A DNA stretch of 64,000 bases from Nephromyces sp. MM_2019 (Eukaryota; Apicomplexa; Aconoidasida; Nephromycida), in NCBI GenBank assembly GCA_015657535.1, contig JADHZB010001916.1, positions 1-64,000 on the forward strand, given 5' to 3'. A program made the position numbers and the translations under genes. The notes beneath the pieces are model-generated. The model ran no database searches. It was given only the letters and a program-made list of their open reading frames with translations, and was not told the DNA's origin. Below are positions 10,901 through 24,036 of the stretch, in pieces; position 1 is the first letter of the stretch; each line of letters begins with the position of its first letter.

Positions 10901-13900
10901 AAAAATTTTCCTCAGAAAAAGAAAAAGGATCATATCCAGGCTCTGTAGTAGGGACTTATACTCATACCAAATGATAAATTCGACAGTTTTTTCAATGAAA
11001 ACATAATAATCAGGTAAATATAGTGCCTATCAAACTTTGAAAAAAAAATTTCTTGTGTGTGCACAGAAGCTTTTAATGGATTACAACCGGCAAAATTCCA
11101 AAGTCTTTCAACAAAAATTAACAGAGAAGAGATATTTTCAATCCACATCCACATCATGTAGCCCTACTGAGAAAGCGTGCTTGAGCATAGTCAGGACATA
11201 TACCCTGAGCTAAAGTACGCAAGGTCACAAAAATGCAGCCTAAAAATGCATTTAAGGGTATAAACACACGCTTCTTATGCAAAGGTTCGAAAGCAAGTTA
11301 AAACGACACAGACACACACACACACACACACCACTTCTAAAGGTAAACAGAAACCACAATTATCAGAAGTTCATACGGGATAACTTCTGATAACACTTTG
11401 GAGCATCTTGAAAAAAATTAGTAAGATGCCATATTATGTCGCAATATCATTTACCTGGGAGAAGATGAGATGCATAGCGTGGCCCAGCTCATGGAAAATA
11501 AGCTTGAGGCACTCCGGTAGGTCATCAAAAGCAGCACTTTTCATCATAAAGCGAGAATCCGGCGCAGATATGCCGAGATTCACAAATACCTGATTCCTGA
11601 AGAAGAAGAAGAAGAAGTCAAAACTTTGTGGGTAAAAACTCCAAAATATATCAAATGGTAGTTTCTGGAAGAATTTAAGCTTTTTTAAATAAAATAGGTG
11701 GGGCGGACTTTAAAGAAGGATAAACATAGCAAAGTCAGCTGATACTGTATAGAAAAAAATATGAACTAGCATGAATATATATTAAGCCGTATCAACCCTT
11801 AGAAAAGTCTTTTCTTCATCACAAAAAGAGCTACTGGAAGAGGCGAAACACAGCCAAAACCTACCATAATGATACTCACTGCGAAAAATGGAAATTGACC
11901 CCCGAAAATTCATCTTCTTCAACAATTTAAAAAAATAACTAATTTCGAGCAATAAGTGAAGATTTTAAGGAAAAATCTTCAAAACTTAACTGCCAAAAAA
12001 TTCTGTATGAAAGGTAACAAGATATGCACTATAAAGAAGCAGAGACACAGCACAAATTTTAAAGCTCAAAAGAAAAAGCATAGGATGGAGCCAAGCAACT
12101 GCTTATATAAAAAGGTAAAACACACACAATTTTTGGCATAAAATCAAAATAATATTCTTTAGATAAAGGTCTATGCTCTTTAGTTGAAAATTGAACAAAC
12201 CACTTATTTTAACAGTAAAAAACACGAAGAAGATCCTCAAAAACTTGCTTGTATAACAAGCATATACATATTGCCATCACTCAAAACAGGTGTTAATCCA
12301 AGAGCACCGTATGTAAGTGTGCGTGTTTGTTTCTGCGTGTGTGCGTGTTTGTTTCTGCGTGTGTGCGTGTTTGTTTCTGCGTGTGTGCGTGTTTGTTTCT
12401 GCGTGTGTGCGTGTTTGTTTCTGCGTGTGTGCGTGTTTGTTTCTGCGTGTGTTTCTGCATGTATGTTACTGTGAGTTCCTGTGTGTGCATCAATGCACCC
12501 CTTGAGAGCCCATATATATTTCTCAAAAGTACAATTCATAATATGCTGAACGGAGCGTCAAAAATAGATTAAGCAACCATAGCTATGAGAAAAGACATGA
12601 TGGAAGCTAATGAAACAGCCAGAGAGAATAAATGTATATTCGTAAATAAAGAAGCGACTTTCAAAAAGCTTTCCGTACTCCTAGGAGAGCAAAGTCCGTA
12701 CCTTAGATAAAGCCTAGTTTACGCTAAAGTGAGCGAGACGATATACTTCAACGCTGTATCGTGTCAATTAGCTAAGAAAAAGAAAGCTTTCAAAGCTAAG
12801 AAAAGGCAGCATGATAGTTACATCTATACATATAGCGTACCTCTCAATAGAAGTGCAAAAAGGCTGAGTAGACTCCATTTCATTGTTTGCCCAAATGTTT
12901 AGAAATATCGTTCCAATCATTTCTCTAAGCGGAAAGAAGGTCAAGAGCTCAAAGCTCCGTTAAAAAGCCCGAAGTTCACAGTAGTTAAAAGGAGAATACA
13001 CGAAAGTAACTACTTAAAGACTATGCCTGTGATCAAGCTAGGAGTAAACGATAATCCAAGCAATACCCTATTGTGTGTTCTTAATCAAAACACAAAGCTT
13101 TTCTAGTTGGAAATGAATCAAATTAGCCAACTGAGGTTTTTTCAGCTAACACACATATTAATTGAAAGAGCAAAGGGCATCGTGAAACAATCAAAAAATG
13201 GAAAGAAAATGTGCAAAGTATAGCAAAATTCCTAGGAAAAGCTCACGAGTAAGCCATGCCGTATAAATCTCCATACTTGCTTCTTTTTTCTAATACATCC
13301 AACGCAATCGGTAAGCCAGAAAAATCTTCATCGCAGATACTGGAAACTTTTCTTTTCTCGTCATCTTCATCAGTCTGAGTAACATCTGCAGTAGCTCCAT
13401 TTTTCGAGCTACGCCCCCAATCAAAGCTTTTAGAATGGGAAAATCGCAAATTATTCTGAGTTATACTATTTTCTGCTCTAACACGACGTATTTTGGGCCT
13501 TTTTTTCAGAGTGAATGATTGGCTAGGAGATGAGACAAAAGCGACATTGAACATCCGACCAAACAAATCCAAGATACTCTTTACAGTAGGCACTACTTCA
13601 AAGCTCAGATCTAAGGGAATCGAGCTTATTTTGCCGGTTTTTTCATCCTTCCGACTCGTGTTGAGCTTTAGATCTTCATACTCGTGTCCAAGCAATATTG
13701 ACTTTTTACTAAAATCCAGAAAATTTAACGAAACCTCCTTTGTTGCAGCGATCTCATCATCACAGTAGGAATCCCCAGTACATTCACTTTCCTGGATATT
13801 CCCAGAAGCTTTGCCTTTAGAATAAAGTAAAGAAAATCGCGTTTTCTACGTGTATAATTTTGTCGCGTCAATCTGCTCGATCAATAGATTGCAATCGATC

Positions 13901-16900
13901 AGATTTTGTCAAGGCAAGCAAAACTAGAGTTATAAAAACTACGAGATACAAAAAATCCTAATTTAGCCCACATTATAGGTATCTCTGGATTACATGCATC
14001 AACAGCTAGTTTTGGAATACCTTTTATAATTCGTATATCCCGAAATTTTCGAACTTCTTATCGTGAAAATATAAAGGCTTTGAGAGTTTCAGAGGTTGGA
14101 AAGTCTCTAATCTAAGCAGCCCATTCACTGCTTTGCAAGTGAAGCCAGTCAACTGTCCATCCCTTACGGTGGTGAATAAGGTTTGAAGCATATGAAAGAA
14201 GCTCCAAACTACCCTGGTGCTATCATTCACGAAGTCGTAAATAAGATGAAACAAAAAACTTTCGTGGTTTGTCATGTTATACAACGAAAATCGAAGCTTA
14301 AACTCAAAAATAAAAGGTTTTTCCAAGAAAAAACTGGCGAAAATAGTCGCTTAAAAAGCAGGAAAATAAGAGCACATGCACACACACAATTAAAAGGATT
14401 TATAGCAATTTTAATTACTTTTTCTTCTGATTTAAAAGTATAAAAAATATCCTTAATAATATGCCATTTTCCAATCGCAATCGTGAAATTTAACTTGTTG
14501 CCTTTTGTGGCTGCTATGCTTAATGAGAGAACTGCCATACTCTTTTCGCTAACAAAATATAATCTGATTTCGAGGCAGGCCTTACATTCGCGTGCCAAAA
14601 CAGTTTCAGTATCCATTGAAGCACGAAAATAAGGAAGCAGCCTTAAGAGATTCCTTGGAAGGGCTAAACGATCACCAAAACATTTAACTTTATATTTTGT
14701 GGCTTTTATTTGAAGAAGAGCAAGCACATCAGGAATGTCGACTATTTTTATGCGTCTATAAACCGCCAACAAGTCACATAGCTCCAAGTTGGTGGCTATA
14801 CTATTTTCGCTGCGTTTATCATGCCCAGACCGGCATGAGCCATAAGAAGCAGCCATGGCAGCCTCATAAGCCGAGAGAAACGAATTACCCAGCTGAAAAA
14901 AAAGAGCAGTTAAATTGTGCTAACACACGTCTCAGTAATTAAACGAAGACTACAAATGATACCCATTTAATCTACTAAAAAATACACTTAAGGACTTATT
15001 CAACCTTTTAGTAGATACATACCAACACAAAAATTGCTATACACAAAAATTACTTCAATATAACAAAATTCTTAACTCATACAATCGTCAAAGATTGTTT
15101 AAGGAGGTTCTCCACGTTCGCATCAGCCTCTTTGGCTCCATTTACATCTGCTAAATCCGTGAAGACATACTCCGTATAGCTGCTAGACTGATTTAGTATC
15201 GCAGTTGCTTTGTTTAGCTTCAGAATTTGCAGTGCTTGCTGATAAGTGCACCACTGCATATTATCTTCAAGATTACTCTGAGAGGTGCTAATACCGGCAC
15301 GATCACTTTCATGCCGAGAAAATTCGGCAGAAAATTTAGGCTCCCTATTAGAGCCTATGGGTCCAATAAAAAAACCAATTTTATTAGAATATTCTGTGTG
15401 AAGATAAATCTCTCTCAAAATAAAAAGAAATCACTAAAACTAAAAGCGAAATGGTAAAAAAACAGAACATATTTGTACACCAAGACAGTAAAAGCTTGCG
15501 AAGAATTGCATTCAAAACATTAATGGGAGCGATGAAAAAGGTGATACATAACCAAGGATGAATCAAAACGGCTCACTAATTGCAAAAAGCTGAAGCAGAC
15601 TAAGGAAGCAGTGCATTCACGCATTGAATGCTTCAGCATCAAAACTAATTCGAAAACGCTAGGAGCATAACAGTAGCAAAAGAATATTACTCCTTGAAAA
15701 AAAACTCACACACTTGCACACAATAGCACCTGACATTTTCAATTAATAAAAGGTTATTATTCTTATAAAATACAATATTCCCAGCACAAATATGTGTCTC
15801 GCCACCGCTCTACCCCTTCAGAATACTTCTTTGTAAGAGTCGCTCTGCAGCCACACATATATTCTATAGCCCCACATCATTTGCAATTACAGTCCAAGTT
15901 CGGTGGCAGAATCATGGAAATAATATGAAATAAGTTGCAAGTAGCGTAATACTTGAGCTCACAGGTGTATAGAGCCTCAAGATACGCCTGGCTACCAAAT
16001 TGATTGAAAAAGACCCCATGCACACATCTTCTGAACTCCTCGTGACCCACAAGCGACAAAAGCCTATATAACTCTGCAATTGTTACAGAGAGTTCTCTAA
16101 AAACAAAAATAATTTAAGGTGAAACCTTCAAATAATATCGAAATATTAAACTGGTGTGTGTGTGTGTGTTAGTTAGTTAGTTAGTTAGTTAATATAAAGA
16201 ATCCAGTCTATATACAAAGGAATTAGCTTCGAAAATTTGCTATATATGAAGCGCAGAGCAAAATTTTTAATCAATAAAGATCCAGCCTTTAATGCAGGCC
16301 AAACTGATGCTTTAGGTTAGCAGTTTTGCTGTGAAAAAAGCTCATCTCGAGAGCTTGTTTGCTTCGTGTGTGTGCAGGATCAGTCTGTGCATGGCATGTT
16401 GTTACGAAATCAGCATTCTAAGAGGCTTGAACTTAACTACATAGTTCACAGCATACAACGCTATGTAAGGCCAGTTCCTATCAACTTAGTCACACTACTG
16501 CAAACTACTTTTTTTTTCGACGGAAAGCAAAGCTCTTGCTTCGAAAAAAGCTAAAAGTGATGCAAAAAACAAATTTAACATTTTCACTGAAACAAAAATA
16601 TGTAAAAAGGCCTGGAATTTCTATTCTATTTTGGTAGTTTGCTGAGCGAGAGGAAGTTGGAACACACACTCCGGGCCTTCAAAGTGTGTGTGTGAAGAGA
16701 AAAATTCTGATTGAACTGAAGCAGAATGCTTTGGTCAGTTAGCCTTACGCTGGAAAAAAAATTTTGAACACATTGCTGATCCCCCATGAAGATGATTTAT
16801 TATGCCTTAACGATTAGTTTTATCAACTACGTAAGATATCCGATGCTACGCTAAATATATACTTAATGGCAATATCTGCATACAAAAAAGCCAACTGAGA

Positions 16901-17782
16901 ATTCCCCAAGAAATAGCACTCGATTAACTACGCCCCTTTAGCACACTCAACACCGGCCTCGATGTATGCAAAAGCTACAGTTAATAAAAAGGGGAAAAAG
17001 CCTTTCTTTTTTTCCGCTAAAAAAGTATTTAATCTTTGGTTTAGAGGTGTTCTGACTAGGTTACATCGCCTATAAATACATCTACTCGGAGGAGGGCAAT
17101 GAATGCTTTGATGAGAATGGTTCACTACTACCGATAGCTTAGGCTTAACAGAGCTTGCAGGAAGTGCTCATATTTTTTTACAATAATAATAATAATAACA
17201 ATAAAACCAATTATTGAGGCTACTCTCTCTAAAAAGATGTTAGGCTCTATGAATCCTGAGTCAACATAATACGCGACTAGATTAACAGATGTTTCATATA
17301 ACATTGCTGATGCTTTTTTATCAGCTCTATATTTTATAAAAAAACTGCATTGATATAGCCAACCAAATTAGCTAAAAACTACAATTTTGATGACTTAAAA
17401 TTCAGGAAAGGATATCATTTATGAATGGAATTTCATGTTTAGAAGAAATTTAGCATGTCTTAAAGAAGGAAAATCTCCTACCGAATCAACTGCGTGCTAT
17501 AATTAGGCGGATTTGAGTAAGAATTATTGTAGTGCTTCTGCGTCTTACAGTATTCAGCACATTTCACCAGTAGTTTGCAAGCTGCACTTAGGTTCCTAGG
17601 GCAATAATACGCTTCTAAAAACGTTGTTTTTGGTATAAACAAGTTCCATTTCGAATATAGCGTGAGCTGAAGATCTTCAATATAGCTTTCTTCTGCAAGC
17701 TTCCTCTGTTCTAACCGAAACAGCCTGCTTTTATGCTCTTGAAGGAAAAATTGGTATTCCCTTACCGCGCTATTAACATTAC
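4947..17782 (-). CDS. M3-family zinc metallopeptidase, mitochondrial intermediate peptidase (MIP/Oct1)-like; 5' end not resolved
   Basis: Exons in coding order (minus strand): 17782-17482, 16096-15963, 15354-15083, 14892-14419, 14296-14168, 13845-13247, 12924-12841, 11596-11455, 9554-9410, 8844-8767, 8515-8496, 7305-7264, 6067-5951, 5185-5078, 5008-4947. All joins keep codon phase except 5951 to 5185, where a small exon of 3n+1 bases is probably missing. About 900 codons. Family landmarks appear in order: an N-terminal helical part (ELSVTIAELYRLL), FTDLADVNGA, LKQSLTI/LGNSFLS, IPLDLSFEVVPTVKSILDLF, IGTIFLNIWANNEME, the zinc site LIFHELGHAMH, the third-ligand segment FFEVPPVLMEY, NTGSRYDLSLDILD, LYLDLLSMKLAIAQ, and a SWLNSIAQ C-terminal helix. 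MIP trims octapeptides from imported mitochondrial proteins. A targeting leader was not found. The gene is longer than usual (human MIP is about 700 residues) and its active-site loop is altered (see findings). It could also be another M3 oligopeptidase. Confidence 0.85.
7884..8009 (-). repeat. Degenerate telomere-like CCCTAAA block in an intron
   Basis: About 125 bp of imperfect heptamers on the plus strand (CCCTAAA, CCCCAAA, CCGTAAA, CCACAAA and similar). Lies inside the peptidase intron 7306-8495, in the CCCTAAA orientation, opposite to the array at 1-92. Confidence 0.85.
8496..8515 (-). other. 20-nt microexon of the M3 peptidase
   Basis: Between acceptor TTTCTAG and donor GTATGA on the minus strand. 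Two bases complete a Thr codon with the preceding exon, then IIPGFT follows. It is needed to convert phase 1 to phase 0 and gives the spacing expected from MIP between its NTGSRYDL-like and LYLDLLSM-like segments. Supported by phase and spacing only. Confidence 0.5.
9651..9690 (-). pseudogene. tRNA-like 3' end (T-arm, acceptor strand, T4) in an intron
   Basis: Read on the minus strand there is a T-loop TTCGATT, a 3' T-stem CCCGT, a 7-nt acceptor strand CCGTGCC and a discriminator A, directly followed by TTTT, a Pol III terminator. The spacing is exactly that of a tRNA 3' half. Pair 53-61 is mismatched, no upstream GGCACGG partner exists within 100 nt, and a normal anticodon arm is missing. 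Probably a tRNA-derived relic inside intron 9555-11454 of the peptidase gene. Confidence 0.35.
11312..11331. repeat. (CA)n microsatellite
   Basis: About ten CA units in the intron upstream (coding sense) of the HELGH exon of the M3 peptidase gene's neighbour segment 9555-11454. Confidence 0.85.
11361..11392. repeat. Inverted repeat, 11-bp arms
   Basis: TATCAGAAGTT and AACTTCTGATA separated by a 10-nt loop; perfect pairing. Located within the peptidase intron just past the HELGH exon. Confidence 0.75.
11455..11596 (-). other. Zinc-site exon (HELGH) of the M3 peptidase
   Basis: 47 codons between a (TTC)n CAG acceptor and a GTAAAT donor. It encodes NQVFVNLGISAPDSRF and then LIFHELGHAMHLIFSQ. 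HELGH is the HExxH motif: two zinc-binding histidines and the catalytic glutamate. This is the strongest single piece of evidence for the family. Confidence 0.93.
12319..12450. repeat. 22-bp minisatellite, six perfect copies
   Basis: Unit GTGCGTGTTTGTTTCTGCGTG plus T, repeated six times without change, then fading into GTTTCTGCATG. Lies in the intron 11597-12840 of the M3 peptidase gene. Because 22 is not a multiple of 3, three frames per strand stay open and give spurious Cys/Val or Thr/His-rich ORFs. Confidence 0.95.
16154..16191. repeat. (TG)n followed by (TTAG)n microsatellites
   Basis: A TG run of about seven units passes straight into about six TTAG units. Lies in the intron just upstream (coding sense) of peptidase exon 16096-15963. 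Confidence 0.85.
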
Positions 17783-19026
17783 CTTTAAAAAGAAAACAGC
17801 AAAGGAGCAGGAAGTCCATAATCCCCAAGAGTATAACCACAAAATCTAGATAACTGAAAAAGGGGAAAATTCACTTAATGCTACGTTATATCGGAGGAGG
17901 AAGTTGCACCCCTTTTCATGCCTGCGATAGTACTTTCAAGACAAAAATAGAGTACTCAACTAGTTAATAAAATCTTTGCAAATTTGACATAAACAGGAAA
18001 AAAAACCTATATGGCATCACAGGTCATCAATAACTAGAAGAACGTAACGCGGAATAAAGGAGCATAAAAAGGCAACGTATAATGCAGCATAAAATTGAGA
18101 AACTAGAAAAGCACGGAATGAATCATTCGCATGCATAAAAATAGAAAAAATAAATGTTTTAATCAAATGAAATAGGATAAGTAGGAGACGCTGGGACACA
18201 TTAAATTTAGAAAGGCTCTGAAGAAGGTCGAAACCTGAGAACCAGCAGAGCATTCAGGCTAAGCTTACGATGAAATTGCAGGGTAGTATTTCTCTAGCAG
18301 AGAGTATCAAAAAAATCATACATAAGCACCAATTCCTACTTTCTTTGTGGTGACAGTACCATTTTTTGCCTCCAAAATACAACCATTACCAACAACTTCT
18401 CCAATTAATACCTCCAGTAAAACTGCTTTCTACGAAACAATAATCTCATCTAAAGTCTTGTTATTATGCCAACTACAAGCCACATGCGCAAATAACTCCA
18501 AAATATATATGTCGCATCAATAACCAGGTAACTCAAACTAGCTATTCGTTAAAAAAAGGTGCGCAGGGAAAATCTCTCATGGACTTCCAATGGGTGAAGA
18601 ATAGAAGGATGCTAACAATTTTTCTAAGTTGTGAGCTTATCAGCAGTCGTAACTTCCGCAGAAATATCAGCAAAAAGCTCCTTCAAAGTGGCAAAGAAAC
18701 TCATTTTTCCTTTTTACAATATTAGGAGTCTCAAAATAATGATTTAATCTTCCGCTAAATAAAGAAAGCACTATGAGAAGAAACATAAATTTAAAAGTAA
18801 AAACAATAAAAATGTGCAAAATAGCCTACCAACAAAACAAGTTTCAACCCTGGCTGAAATCGCCACCTCACAATCAAAGTGTATATAAAATAGCAGCAAT
18901 ATATACTAGAAAATTCCAGCTTTGTTGTGACTCAAAGTACACTAACTGGCTTGAGCCATACATATTTTGAGCTTGAGAAACAAAATAAGGAAAATCAGAT
19001 TATGCAAAATATTTTGAGTTTCCTAC

Positions 19027-19297
19027 CATAGAGTAATGTCTCCCTTTTTTCAACGGACTGAAGAACTGAAGAAGATTTTATGAGATTAGCTACTTGAGTA
19101 TACGAATTATTCAGTAGCCAGTGGCATGATGAAGGGTACAAATATTTCATCACTGATACAATCCAGTATCCTGGTCGGAAAATCGATCCAACGAATAAAT
19201 AAGGAGTAAATGTGGGAATTCCCACCACAGACAACGCTGCAATCCTGGCGTGAAGCGATTTCTCCTCTTTTATCAGCACCTTATGTAGCCTCAAAGC
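19027..19297 (-). CDS. Candidate upstream exon, possibly N-terminal part of the M3 gene
   Basis: Ninety codons open between acceptor TGTTAG and donor GTAGGA on the minus strand. It begins ALRLHKVLIKEEKSLHARIA and ends SSVLQSVEKRETLLY plus one base. Its end phase (1) fits the start of peptidase exon 17782-17482. It contains two fairly hydrophobic stretches and no recognised domain. It could be an N-terminal extension of the peptidase, part of a separate gene, or a chance open frame. Confidence 0.35.
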
Positions 19298-22200
19298 CTA
19301 ACAGGCACATTTGGAACAAATGCACTGAAAGCAAAACATTCTCTTTTGTCTATTGTTTTAATGCTAAATTAGCGTACTGCTGAAAAACAATGAATTTTCA
19401 AGAGAAAAGCTTCATAATTTGAAACTTCTTATAAGATTTGATGAAAAAACCATCCAGAAAACATCCAAACTATTAGGTTATTGATTTTTCAGGAATGTGT
19501 TTTTAATTCAAATCATTCATTTTTATAGAATGAAAAACACCGTGAACACTTAAAAGCTGAGCAATTAGCTGTACTGGCGAGCTCTCAAAGTTCGCATTAT
19601 ATAACTGCGAAATTTCTATATTGATATCTCCTGGCTTGTATAGTTGGAAGTAATAATACACAAGGAGATGATGTGCAACTATACAGAAGATAATCACGAT
19701 TTAATTTACCACGCCTATATATTCAAGTCATAAACCCATCTCCCTAGATATCTAGGAATTGCGATACACATCGCTGAACAAGGTTTGAACAAGACAAACG
19801 CTAATACAAGAAGCATGAAGTGAAAGCTGCACGCCCTATATGAACATAGTGCAAGAGCCAAGGCAATTTTATCTACGCAAGATAATTTACGTATAAATGT
19901 AGGATTATTGTTTGTTGTATATCCCAGAGTAATATTTTCATTTAATTAATGGTGCGAAGGGAATGAGTAGGAATTGGAGTATCTTTTTGTGCGTATAAGC
20001 AAGCTAGCAGCTGTGATTTACTGAACAAAGTTATAAGCTTAATATGCTAGGCATTCGTTAAAAAAATTTTGACAAAAAAAAGACCCGTTAATCAACTCCA
20101 ACATGCATAGTACAATCATCCTTTGAATTTACTCGAAGAAGCCTTTGTTTTGTGCATTTTCTTTGAAGTTTAGTAACAGCCAAGGTAGATGCATAGGCGT
20201 TTAAAAGGCTCCAAGGGGACTTTAAAAGAGTAGTAATAAAAGGCATCTTCATCTATTATAACTGCAATTATTCCTAAAAATCAATGCGGTGTGAACTCGC
20301 GGGAATCTATTGGGCAAGCTTGAATAACGGAACCTGAAAATAAAGCTTTTCACCTATTTTAATTCACGGAGAAGAAACGAAAGGGCCAAAAATTTACACT
20401 GTATTTCGGAAAAATATAACGCAATTCCAAAGGTACTAGTATCTGCAAAATCTAGCATCTTAATGTTAGCCCTCTTCACTGAAAAGAAATCTAATCAACG
20501 CTAAAAGGCTTGTATATATTACATGAAAATGAATTTTTGTATAAAAGTGCATCATTCAAAAGTTTTTTTATGCAAAATTCTCATTTAGCAAATAATAAAA
20601 CAGCAATTTACGAAAAAAATACACGATAAAAGGCGAGAAAGAATTATTGCATCATACGAAAGGAAAAGCACATATTCGATTAAACTTATAGCGTAAGAGG
20701 TCTCAAGGAGTAACTCAAAAGAAAAAGAACAACGCACATGTTTGTAAAGAGTACCGTCTAATTCAAAATTGGCTATAAAAAAGGGCTTGATAGCCTCTTA
20801 CGAAAAATCACCAACGCAATCCATAAATGCTACTACAAAATTCTCGCATATGCCAACGAAAAAGAGGTCATCCAATCATATTCTTATGCACATTTATGGC
20901 TAATGGGTAGGCATAAGAGTAAGGAAATCAGTCCATATATGCTGCCTGTATAAATAAAAAGCCCTTTAAAATTCAGCAATTTCTGCCAAGATCGGAATAG
21001 TGCGACTCCATTAAATCTCCAGCACAGCGAGCATCTCTAATGCAATCCAAAAAGTCCAAGTCGGCAAGATGCTACATAAAGTTCTTTCGGAGCAAACTGG
21101 CAAGTCCCTGTAAACTTAGTCCAACGATTTCAAAACTACTAAGCAATAAAAAATGATCTGCTTGCACACAGGTCGGTAGCCTCAAGCAGGAAAAGCATCA
21201 GAACTATAAGGCACAACATTAATTGCACACTGAATTCAAGGGGAAGAAAAAAATTATGCCAATGTTGAAGATGTCGAGCAATATAGCACTTCACTCCATA
21301 GAAGCTATCCTGGAATAATTGTCTCGTTGATAGGAATAAAAGTTTTTGGTCTTCAAAGTATCCTAGCGCTATATCTCAAGATAGTCACTTACACTAACTT
21401 CACGCAAGCAAGAGTATTTTAGCACACAATATAATTCAAGTTCTACTATACCTACCATACCATTATCCTGTTATCCTTCACTGTATAAGTTTGGATATCG
21501 TGAAGCCTTTCTATTATATATTGGCATGTGAATGAAGTATTCTCTTTGTGACAAGCCATCCATCCTTGAAGTTCAAGTCAGTATAATAGTTCTATGCATA
21601 TTCACTGCAATGCAAATTGGATGTAGGAAATTGGAAGTGCCTTGATGCCTTCAACGGAAGTTCCAGGAGGCAGAGGAGCACTTCAGGTTGCGTTAGAGAG
21701 CTAAAGCATCTAGGTGACCATTCACCTGAATGCAAGCACTCACGTAAGAGTAACAGATAGCCGTAACCAGAACCAATATGCTAACTCGGCAAAGGCCCAA
21801 ATAAGCCGGTAAAAAACTTATCGAGAAAATTCCCGTGTTGCATTTTTACAAAAGTTAGCAGGCTGCAAGTGTATCCTGTAACTAAGCAGGTTTGGCATCG
21901 CAGGTAAAAAACCAAAATTACATTTGCTTCCAATCAGCTATTAAAGTGAATCTCCAAACGGTAAGGAGAGAAGTCGAATAAAACCTGCGGCGCTGTAACA
22001 TATTGTGAAATCGCGAACTACTTACATGCTATGGTATCGTAAGCATTGATTAACCTCTACTAATATGGTGTACTCAAGTAAGCGTTCACTTGTGACAAGG
22101 AAAAGCTGTTTAAAAATGTCTGGTGCAAACTACTAAACAACACAGAATTAGTAAACCGTACGGGTTCACTCCTGTTCTACACTTTCTGAGATAATGAAGG

Positions 22201-24036
22201 GGTAACACTCGAGAGTAGCATAAGAAGTAACGAAACCTTCTCATAAGCTTGGCATATAAATGGTGTCGGTGGAATTCAACGATACCAGACGTCATCATCC
22301 AGACAGGTGGGTTGCATCACAGACTAGCCACAACAAACTACAAGTACTATACTCAGCTACGCGTTGAGGAGGCTGCGCCACAGTATAAATAGCATTGAAG
22401 AGTAGCAGTGATCTTCTCAATCGACTTTTCCTTACCTCCATCGCTTTCCCAAGCAGCTTTTTTGGCAATCCCAATGTAGCAGTTACTTATCTAAAACAAT
22501 TTTTAGCATTATATAAGAAAATTTCTAAAGCAGCATAACTTCATGGCATGTATTTCCAGCAAATAGATGTGGTTCTCTAAGAAAAGAAAATGGAAACTGG
22601 AATCCTTAGGGTCCCGAGAGTTTACAACGCACGTGCAACTTCGTTGATTTGCAAAAGGAGCATACAGCACTCGCAGTGTGAATACAGCAATGGTTGGGTC
22701 GAGCTAGCATAATTAAATATTTCGATTTAAGGTATACACAGATTTAAGCGAGAGTACTCCGTGGCAACAGCGGACAGTTCATGAAGCCAAGAATCCTATA
22801 TTAGCCATACTTTTTTGTGCATGGGCATTTATTAGCACCCTTCAAAATATCCATATACCCACAGATAAAGCCGGTTGCTAGCAATTCAACATCAAAGCAA
22901 TTCAAAAGCCAAAACCAAACTAGCTAGCTGACGTGTTTCTGAACTTGTATGGCAGTACTTGACACATAGCATGCGCAGAGCAGACATCGCAAAATTAGCA
23001 TTTTCAATCCCCATTCGAGCTCGCTAAGAAAAGATTCTGAAAACAAATCAATGAAAAAGAAAAGAGTGGGCTGATACGTATCACAGCGGATGAAGTCTAG
23101 CACTATTGCTTAGATCCACTCCAGAGGTGTCATGGCTTTTCACATTGTCTACTGCATGAAAAGATGGAGGTCCACCTCTAAGAAGTTAGAAAAGATTAGC
23201 TTATTTATACTTTTTTTTGCAAAACTCGAGCCAGAACAAAAGATATCTCACTGCTGCCTTGATTTTGAAGCCATAATAAGCAAGCGGGAAAAAATGTTCA
23301 CAACAACTTCCCATCGCGTCTAACTCACTCTTGACTCTTATGCGCCGACAGTTCAAAGTTTAAGTTGTTGCATTGGTCATATTAGTTGGCAACAGGATAA
23401 CAAAGATTCACATAGAACATTTCTGATCAAAAATTTGCTGGTAGGCAACCATGCATATAGTATTTCACGGTGCACAGGATAAGCTACCTGAAAGTCCTAA
23501 TGCACTGAGAGCAACCTAAGGATATACAGACATTGCTGACACAGATTCTTTTTATCCTTTAGCATAAAAGGCATTCTATTACAGTTTCCTCGCTATGGCG
23601 TGCTACTGCAATTTTTATACTTGCACGCACTCACCAGTAGTCTTTGAAATTATCGAATCAGGTAGCGTCTTCATTTAAAACTTTCTGAGTCTTAACCATA
23701 TAAAAAGCCCTCTAAATATAACTTAATGACACATACTAGCCTCCAACCCTTCTTTTCTGCATGAGCCGAGCAGGTCTGCATATCCATCAATATATCGTGT
23801 CGCTAACGCAAGTGAAAACGAGTAGTACACTCAAGGGATGACCTACGCGCGTACCGGTGAAGCATGCTTTGCCATTGAAAATATACAAACTAGATAGCAG
23901 TGGCCCGCACCTTATTTTTTGCACATGATTATTTCAAAAAAGCCATTATTTTACTACTCCCAAAAATTCGTCGGTATTATCTCACCAGAAACTGCTAGTT
24001 TCATCCTAAAGTAAACAAGTCATTAATAAAAGTAAC
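19298..24036. other. Gene-poor region
   Basis: No convincing gene. Short minus-strand segments flanked by splice-like dinucleotides exist (for example 22436-22490, SNCYIGIAKKAAWESDG, and an open stretch near 19545-19640), but they are too short to separate from chance and do not chain in phase. Confidence 0.5.

Noticed and set aside
12319..12450. CRISPR-like array
   Set aside because: Repeats are adjacent with no spacers and lie in a eukaryotic intron.
12184..12572. Overlapping Cys/Val-rich and Thr/His-rich open frames on both strands
   Set aside because: They are artefacts of the 22-bp minisatellite, which keeps several frames open.
22900..23010. Minus-strand start with a signal-like peptide (MLILRCLLCACYVSSTA)
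   Set aside because: Two frames are open, there is no good donor, and no downstream exon could be linked.
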